64,000 nt of DNA. Origin: Hirudo medicinalis. Taxonomy: Eukaryota; Annelida; Clitellata; Hirudinida; Hirudinidae. Under the pieces are notes generated by a model. The model searched no databases. It was given only the letters and a program-made list of their open reading frames with translations, and had not been told where the DNA came from. Location of the stretch: contig MPNW01000016.1 in assembly GCA_011800805.1 (NCBI GenBank), forward strand, positions 49,110-113,109, read 5' to 3'. The position numbers and the translations under genes were made by a program. Position 1 is the first letter of the stretch, and each line of letters opens with the position of its first letter. This document shows, in pieces, positions 57,001 through 64,000 of the stretch.

Positions 57001-59784
57001 TATGCTAGCAGAAATGTCATATTCTTACGTCACACCTGATTTTAAATGTTATATAAACTCGTAAGTGCACACACACAAATAATCCATAGTAATCCAGAAA
57101 TAAATCTTTTGTCAGTCTTTTGTCATTTTTGTCAGTCTTTTGTCATTTTTGTCAGTTTATTAGCGTTCTATTTACAAATATAGACAAAGCTTTAGATGAA
57201 GAAAATTATAATAACAAACTTTATTTCAAACACGCGAAAAAATGGAAAATAAACAGCTAAAAATTTAAAGCATGACCGAAGAGCAATGATAATAGTATAT
57301 GAAATCTACAAAGCTTGTGGAACATGCAAATACTTTTTATATCGCCCAATGGTTCTACATTCCAAAATCAAAAAATTATGTATTCAAATTGGGGCGTCGT
57401 TACTCTGAAATTATTTGAAGTTGATTTTTTTTCGGATGGGCGGGCGATGGCTTAACTACGTGGGGCAACATTTCAACAACATGGGATGACGCGTTCAGAG
57501 GCAGACGATGAGTAGTGTACGTTTGTTTTATTGTTTGCTTATATCGCATTAAACGCTCATTCGCGTTCTACGTCATTTGCCAATGCGCGCGCCACCCCTT
57601 CAACAGCCAAGCCGCACATCTTTCGTTTCCTCGAGGGAACATGATCCTAGCTCGTGGAAGGTCTTCCGTGAGGCCGGAAACTCGAACGCACTCGGAACTG
57701 TGGTTTGAATCAGGTCCGGTATCGTTCGGAGTTTTACCTGGATGCACAGCTGCACCGGAACGCTGATTCTAACTCTCCCCTTAGCATTTAGCTTTGCCTG
57801 ATGAATCTTAAGTCCCCCCCTCAGACTGAAGCCTTCTACCACACTCACACCTGCTCACTTACACGCCATTCTCCGATACGCATCCAAAAATCGTGTGTCT
57901 ATTGGAAATCTAGTCGTTAACCGTAGGGTCATCGGTGCCTTTCGGCAGGGACACTGGGGGCATATTCCTTTTTTCGACTTTCCAGCAATTGAAGTTCATC
58001 GCGATGGGTTGCTAGCCCAATCGCGAAACTCGTCTCTCCGAGCCATCACCTGTCTGTCCAGGTCGTCACCCGTCTGTCCAGGTTGTCACCAGTCTTTCCC
58101 AGTTGTCACCCGGTCTATTCACGAGTGGCCAATGCCTCGGTGAAGGACTAAGAAACTCCTACCATGGAGCGTACCGCCAGGGAATCATCAGAGGAGTGCC
58201 CCCGTCACCGAACGTTTCTGCCCAAACTCCTTACGTTCTCAGAGGGTGGTTACGTTCTCAAACCCGCTTGGTCAGTAATAATTTTTGAGTCATTCCAAAA
58301 TTGGAGTAAGCTACGGGAAAAGGACCAAAACGGCGAAACCAAAAAAAAATTAACTTTTCTCAAACTCGTTCTTTTTTGTTTGAGAAAATAGCGATAAAAG
58401 TTTCCATTGTTGGCATACAAAAGGACTTAGTCGTTTTGGTATAAACTCGACTATTTTATTTTTATTGTTATTATGAATCCCCAACCGATTCTGGTCCGAC
58501 ACGAAGGGTGGCTGTGCTTTGACAGCTTTGACTATTGATGAGGAATTGTTGTTAATCTGATAGAAGGGTCAACTTTTAACCAACTTTGTTATCTATTTTA
58601 TTCGATGGGAATCATAAATTTTCGATAATTTAGTTTCCTTCCTCGTTAAATTGGCGGTGATCCGGCGTGACGTCGCTAAGATTCATACTCAAAATAAAGT
58701 TCTGGGACTCTTGCTATTTGTAGTATCAAAAGCAATTGTGGAATTGGTAATGCGCAGCAGTGATTAGCATTTAATGTTTTTAATACTTAATAGTGAGCTA
58801 AGATCATTCTTGTTATCTTGTGCTGTCATAAGGATGAATGTTTTATCTTAAATATAAATCAGATTTGGATGAGTTTTACAATGTAGAATCTAGCAATGTT
58901 GCAGAAGATAACCAGCATTAACGTTAATATTTATCTAAGTCTTATCAGTGTAAAGTTAAAAATTCCTAATAATTGGCATTTAAAGAAAACCACATTTAAT
59001 TGAATGCTGTTGAAACTAAATAACTGATGAATGTAGTGACAATTATCCACGTGGAGAAAAAAAATCAGTAATATAGTGCGTATTGAGGCAATGCATTTGC
59101 AATACATTTACTTGCTATTCATTAAAGTAATTACCTTCAAGCAAGTTGCCTAAGCTTTTAATTTTTTATTCTCATAATCTTAAAAGTTAATTAGCTTAAT
59201 GAATGCTTTAAAATAGTAATGAATGAGATAGGAATTTAAATTTGCAAAAGACCTCTAGAAATGCCTTTATTCACATGGATGCCTTGGCATCAGCTGCATG
59301 CTAAGTAGAAGATCAATAACTCTAGCAGGCTTCATTGATGCTCCTCGTGTTGCGATGTTCCTATGTTTTTGACATGAACTGAAAATGTTTCTAAGTGGTG
59401 CCAAGTTATTTTTCATAAGCTCAACAATAAATATTTAAGAAGCCTACTATTGGGAACTTCTAGATTTTGAGATTATTATTTGTAGCTAAAACATAACACC
59501 CATGAAGCTATTGAGGAAAACTGCTCTCTTGGATGATGAAACTGTAAAAAGGTTGTTATCAGGATTTTACACCTGAAGTTTTTTTTATTGTTGTTGAGTC
59601 CTGAAAAGGTTTTGAAAGAAAATATTTTTGTTGTCAGCAACATAGCAAACAATAATGGAGATGCCAATGTGGAAGAACTTACCAATGTTGGTCATCAGTT
59701 TCATTTTGTTTACTCTCCTGTCTTGAGGTGATGATTTTGACTTCTAAGATCGCTCCAAATATGATGACCTCACACAACTTTTAA
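57001..59784. other. intergenic region with GC-richer unknown repeat-like block
   Basis: A 20-bp repeat (TTTGTCAGTCTTTTGTCATT) stands about three times at 57102-57160. The block 57420-58300 is clearly richer in G+C than its surroundings and holds three to four units of a roughly 20-bp repeat related to GTCACCCGTCTGTCCAGGT at 58046-58113. It encodes no recognised protein in any frame and may be a non-autonomous element. The remainder (58400-59784) is A+T-rich and probably includes the promoter and 5' UTR of the SCHIP1 gene. Confidence 0.5.
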
Positions 59785-61811
59785 ATGTTCGCCAGAATCC
59801 AGAAAGCGTGGCGCAGCTACAAAGACAACAAACTCACTACTAACTCGAAAGTAACCCCAGAACCGGATTTCCAAAGTCTCCACTTTTCTATTAACCCCAA
59901 GAACAAGCTGAGCCACCAGCTTAACATCGAGAACAACAATTTTGAGTTCTGTTGTGAAATGTCTAACAATATTGTGGGCAAGAGCAACACCAAAGTTTTG
60001 GCATTTTTTCCAAACAAATTCAAAATTGAACCTGACTCTGATTCAGCTACATCGGATTATTCAGATGCCATTGAAACATCAACAGACATCCATCTAATTA
60101 ACAAACAGGACCTGTACCTCAATAACAATCTCAGTTCACAAATCCCCCTGCAGAAAAGTCAAGATGAAGATGAGGCTGACTTCCAAAAAAGGGTGCGAAA
60201 GATCAATCTACTCAGTTTGGCTCAAGAGTTTGCTGCTCTTAAGAAAATGAATTCTGATGCCCTGCCATTTGACCTGCACCAAGACAAGTACAAAGAAGCA
60301 AGTTCCATGAGTGATACCGCCTCTGAAGCCGATGAATTTTCCCATGATTGGAAGCGCGAACCAATGGCAAATGGATTCTCTTTGGTAGACATTAACAATG
60401 GGAACAGCCTGATTGCTAGAACACAAGACATTCATTCCTCCTGCTGCAATGTGCCTGACATAGTCAAAGTGGGAGGTGCAATGAACGAGGATGATGATGG
60501 AAAACATGATGCAAGTCAGAGAGCACATGGAGGTGAGATTAATGATAAAAGTGATGGACTTCCCATTATGATAATCAATGATGATGGCCAAGATCATGTT
60601 CCTGGTGAAAACCCTCATGTCCAACTAATACCTGAACATGGATCAAAGCAATGGGTTACCATTTAATTTTTTCAAACTTTGCTTTGTTTATGAATTTCTT
60701 ATAATTTAAATTTAAATCAAAGGTAGGAAATCGTGAAGAGATAAGAAAGAAATTAGCATTTTATGAGGATGAAGATCTGGATTCCAGTGAAAATCTTTCC
60801 GGATTGTGCTTTGTTAATGAGGTTGCCAATGACATCGAAAATGTCAAGAGCAAAGCAGAAGTTTCAACTGCAAGGCCTGACATAATCCCTCCACCCAGGG
60901 TTCGTCTTCTTCATCTTAAACTTTTATCACTGAGATTGTAAATGAAACTTGTTTTAGCGTGATGTCTCTGTGGTGAATGACAATGAGGATTTTTTCACTA
61001 AACAAGCCAGATTGCAGACTGAAGCAAAAATGGCATTAGCCCAAGTAATAATACTTGTGCACATTTTCTTACATTTTAAATAAAAGTTCACAACTTTAAA
61101 ATCTTCAAGGTCAGACCGATGGCTCACATGCAACTCCAGCTTGAAAAGCAGAGGATCACAAAGTCCCCTCTTGCAGACATAGTGAGAGCCAAAGCTGCAC
61201 ACAGTCAGAACTTCTGCCTGAAAATGTTTGCCTAATTTCAGGTAGGAATGCCAGGTTATGGTGATGGAATGTTCAAGAAACTCACCCAGACTCTCATGAG
61301 TCATATGAACGTTGCTCAGTTACAAGTGGTTGTCAATGACCTGCATGCTAGAATTGAGTGTGAGTCATAGATACTCATTTATAGCAATGAAATTACTATC
61401 AATTTATCATTTTGTGAACTCATTAATTTTACAGTATAGTTTGGATTCAAGGACTGTCCTAACATTAAATAGAATTAACTCTTTGAGACGTGACAGCTTC
61501 CGTAGCTATTGAAGCTTACTTGTCCATCAATAAAGCTTGGATGCTTGTAATAGCACTTCATCTCCTTTTATAATTTTTGTTTTTGTTTTGAAAGCACTGA
61601 ACGATGAGCTGATGCAACAACTGGTGGCGAGGGATGATCTTCACATGGCTCAAGATGCTATGTTGGTGGACATTGAGGACCTGACAGGGTATATCAAATG
61701 ACAGCCCTTTCAATGTTCAATGTTACCAATCCTACGTCTCGCATTTACAGGAGGGCACGGGAGTTCGCCACTAGAGTGAATAAGAGACGAGAGTCGGACA
61801 AGTACGTCTGA
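59785..61811 (+). CDS. SCHIP1: IQCJ-SCHIP1-type protein (schwannomin-interacting protein 1 homologue)
   Basis: A cytoplasmic scaffold; vertebrate SCHIP1 binds NF2/merlin and ankyrin-rich membrane domains. The first coding exon (59785-60531 if the GAG|GTGAGA donor is used) starts [16 protein letters not shown], an IQ-like calmodulin-binding motif as in the IQCJ part of the human IQCJ-SCHIP1 fusion. It then carries acidic, Ser-rich sequence, [20 protein letters not shown] and [12 protein letters not shown]. Later exons give [18 protein letters not shown] (60.73 kb), [20 protein letters not shown] (60.96 kb), [20 protein letters not shown] (61.11 kb) and the C-terminal coiled coil [50 protein letters not shown]. 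The 61361/61594 junction rebuilds the Ser codon of IES-LN, as in vertebrates. Stop at 61811 after RRESDKYV. A short downstream exon near 62160 could give an alternative end. Confidence 0.9.
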
Positions 61812-62385
61812 CAAGACCAAGGAATGCTTACTGACTCTACTGTGATGCATGATCCTGATTTGATCATGTGGCTGCACCTGCACTTAATTCCCAAAATTTA
61901 TCTTAAACATTCAATTTAATTTGAGACATTCCTGATCAGAGACCTAAACACAGACCCTATTGTTATGACTATTTGATGGGTTTTATTTTTTGGACCTGTG
62001 GAGTCTTTGTTGAAAAGTATTTAAATAGAAGAATGATAGCTTGCCTAATTCTCTGGGAGAGGTTTTAAAGATATTTAGACTCATTGTAACTGCACACTTA
62101 TGAGTTATTAGAAAATACAATTTTGTGTTTCATTAACAGTCTTCTTTCATTGTTGCAGATGCAATGTCATGGATTTGATTAGTTTCATTCAAGCCTAGAT
62201 GTGTGGTTGAAGTGCATGCACCTTGTCGCTCCAAAGTATCCAGCTTGCAATAGAGATCTTTTATTATGCCTGAGTGGAGTTGACAACCTTATTAGATTAA
62301 CCTGTGATAATTAATAATAATTCTAATAACAATAATAACATAGAAACAGCTGAGGGCTTACTGGATTGAATGTTCACAACAAATT

Positions 62386-63881
62386 CATAGATGTTGAAAA
62401 GATTTTCCTGTGAAGTCACAGTTGTTCTGTGAATGTCCCTCATTCCTGAAGATTTCTGAGCAATAAAATAATTCATTGGGAAATCTAAATCATATCTTAC
62501 TTACCTTCCATTAACTGTTTTGGATTTTCTTTGAAGTTGTAGGTCAGTTCCTTGCTGTCAACTTGTATCTTTAGAGCTTCTGCAAAGACAAATGTGACTG
62601 AATTGACACGGCTTAGGCATTAAGAGAGCTGGAAGCCTGTTCAAACCTCTGCTCACACTTGCTGTAACAGAGGGACCAACATTGAAAATGTCAGTTAAAA
62701 TTTTTGGATAAGAATCACATCCTCTCCTTGTGTCAGCCTGCAATTTTTTGTCAAAGACCTTGTTGTGTCTCTCAGCTTTCTCTCTTGGGGTACTTGTGGA
62801 GAATGTTTGTGCAGCAGAATCAATGCTGGAAAAGGATAAATTTTGAGTTAATAGGTAAGTTATCTTAGGAAGTAAGTTACCTTCTGTCTCCAGTGAATCT
62901 GTTTTGGTTGAGACTACTATCACTGAGGCTTCTGCCAAGCTTTGCAGAATTTTTTATTGTGCTTGCATTGGCTGATGGGCAGAATGGCAAGACTTCTGCA
63001 TTGTTGCTCCTTTGCAACTTCTCCAAACTGTCAATCAACTCGGCCATGAAATGAGCCAAACTGGGATTAAGAGTATTGAGAGAATCTTCATTGAAAGGCT
63101 GATGTTGGTTTGATTCCCTGCTTGTTAGTTTCTGGAGTGTGTTTAGTTGACTCAAGTCCACTATGGGGATACTACTTGAGGAAAATGATTCTTCTGCTGA
63201 TTTGTGAGTAAAGCGGTTTTGCCTATGTGTGACGTGCATATGACGATGGCATACTGGCTTAAAAAAATCATTTTTGTAGACTTCCACAGACTTTGAATGG
63301 TGGTTGCACTTTTGATGCCTGCGCATTTTATTATTTGGATCCTGGTGATAGACCCTTAGCCACCTTTCAACATTTTCTACAGAGTCTTGTTCAGGTAATT
63401 TTTGGGAGCCAATGTCAATCAAATTTTCAGAATTCCTTTCATAGATCATGGAAGTTTGCTTGTACTTTGCAGTTCTGTCATTTAACATTTTTTCCTTGGT
63501 TATGGAAACATCTAAATTCTTTGTGGACGTTTCGCAACTAGGTTCATCAATTGCCCTTCCTCCTGAAAATGTGTTCGTCGCTGGAAAAGAACCATGATTG
63601 AAATCACAATCTTGATCAGCGCCAGAATGGCTACCGCTGTTTCCATTTAAGTATTTCTTTAATTTAGACCACTTCTTCCGCAGGGACTTGCCTCTTCCAG
63701 GCTGCTTGAAGTCTTGAGGGTCACTACCGGTATCTCCATCTGCTTCACATGTTCTTTCTGATATTCTTGGGCTATTTCCATGCCGTGTTGTTTTCATAAC
63801 TTTCTGATGTGTTTGCATGCAATCTTCTACATCGAAATGAGCCACACAAGGTATAGATCTCAAAGTCTTATTTCTGAACAT
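62386..63881 (-). CDS. unrecognised protein, probably intracellular
   Basis: A first exon of about 330 residues (63881 to about 62880) starts MFRNKTLRSIPCVAHFDVED and contains a basic stretch GKSLRKKWSKLKKYLNG, His/Lys-rich sequence, and AHFMAELIDSLEKLQRSNNA, which may be a short helix; it ends SLSDSSLNQNRFTGDRR. Likely downstream exons are SIDSAAQTFSTSTPREKAER to VTASVSRG (62.83-62.65 kb), ALKIQVDSKELTYNFKENPK to QLMEE (62.58-62.51 kb) and IFRNEGHSQNNCDFTGKSF to the stop. Phases agree at the last junction. There is no signal peptide, membrane helix or known domain that I recognise. A minus-strand AATAAA at 62260-62265 fits the 3' end. Convergent with SCHIP1; the 574-bp gap (61812-62385) holds only 3' UTR-like sequence. 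Upstream of 63881 the window ends, so a 5' exon cannot be excluded. Confidence 0.6.
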
Positions 63882-64000
63882 TTATGTCAGATTACTGCGC
63901 AAACATCAATAGACATAATGTAAATAAATGAAAACGCTTTGCGAACCCCTAGCTATGTTGGGAAGGTTGGGAAACCACCTTCATACCTCGTAAACAAAAC

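Noticed and set aside
57515..58391. Several overlapping frames of 60-83 residues
   Set aside because: They reflect higher GC content with few stops; none matches a known protein or has consistent splicing.

Overview
The window is animal nuclear DNA. It is A+T-rich (roughly two thirds by eye), its genes are split by many short GT-AG introns (about 47 bp upward), and it carries a tRNA-derived SINE, a non-LTR reverse transcriptase fragment, hAT-type transposon remnants and many simple repeats. The gene set (LMO, class I Rab11-FIP, Rubicon, CEBPZ/Noc1, RBM7, a KCTD6-type protein, CYLD, an Ig/FN3 receptor, C16orf89/DUF4735 proteins, IQCJ-SCHIP1) points to a bilaterian, most likely an invertebrate. 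I cannot name the phylum. There are no bacterial operons, phages or CRISPR arrays.

Layout. 1-2544: LIM-only (LMO/Beadex-type) gene on +, with a minisatellite upstream. 2545-6179: repeat-rich intergenic DNA with a long GGAT array. 6180-9252: class I Rab11-FIP (Rip11-like) on +, first exon not found. 9253-13746: intergenic, with a TAA array interrupted by an N and a complete SINE flanked by an 11-bp target duplication. 13747-16089: protein with an Ikaros/Hunchback-type C-terminal zinc-finger pair on +. 18350-23171: Rubicon on +, with a reverse transcriptase fragment in one intron, convergent with CEBPZ/Noc1 on - (23805-28480). 29996-30620: RBM7 on +, convergent with a KCTD6-type gene on - (31099-31947), which is head-to-head with CYLD on + (33024-38119).

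39147-46761: transmembrane receptor with five Ig domains and one FN3 domain on -. 46981-51866: two tandem paralogues of the secreted DUF4735 (C16orf89) family on -, plus a broken third-copy exon near 52.7 kb. 52-59 kb is poor in genes and rich in transposon remnants. 59785-61811: IQCJ-SCHIP1 on +, convergent with an unrecognised gene on - (62386-63881).

The genes do not form one pathway. They are a normal stretch of housekeeping and signalling loci: autophagy/endosome traffic (Rubicon, Rab11-FIP), ribosome and RNA biology (CEBPZ, RBM7), ubiquitin signalling (CYLD, KCTD), transcription (LMO, Ikaros-like), adhesion (Ig receptor) and cortical scaffolding (SCHIP1). The observations most worth following are the CYLD with a disrupted catalytic Cys box and no Asp at the third triad position, the tandem DUF4735 cluster with an exon relic, a SINE family with at least four copies here, and the Ikaros-type protein in which only the dimerisation fingers are visible. 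Exon boundaries were read by eye from splice signals, reading phase and protein conservation, so some may be a few bases off.
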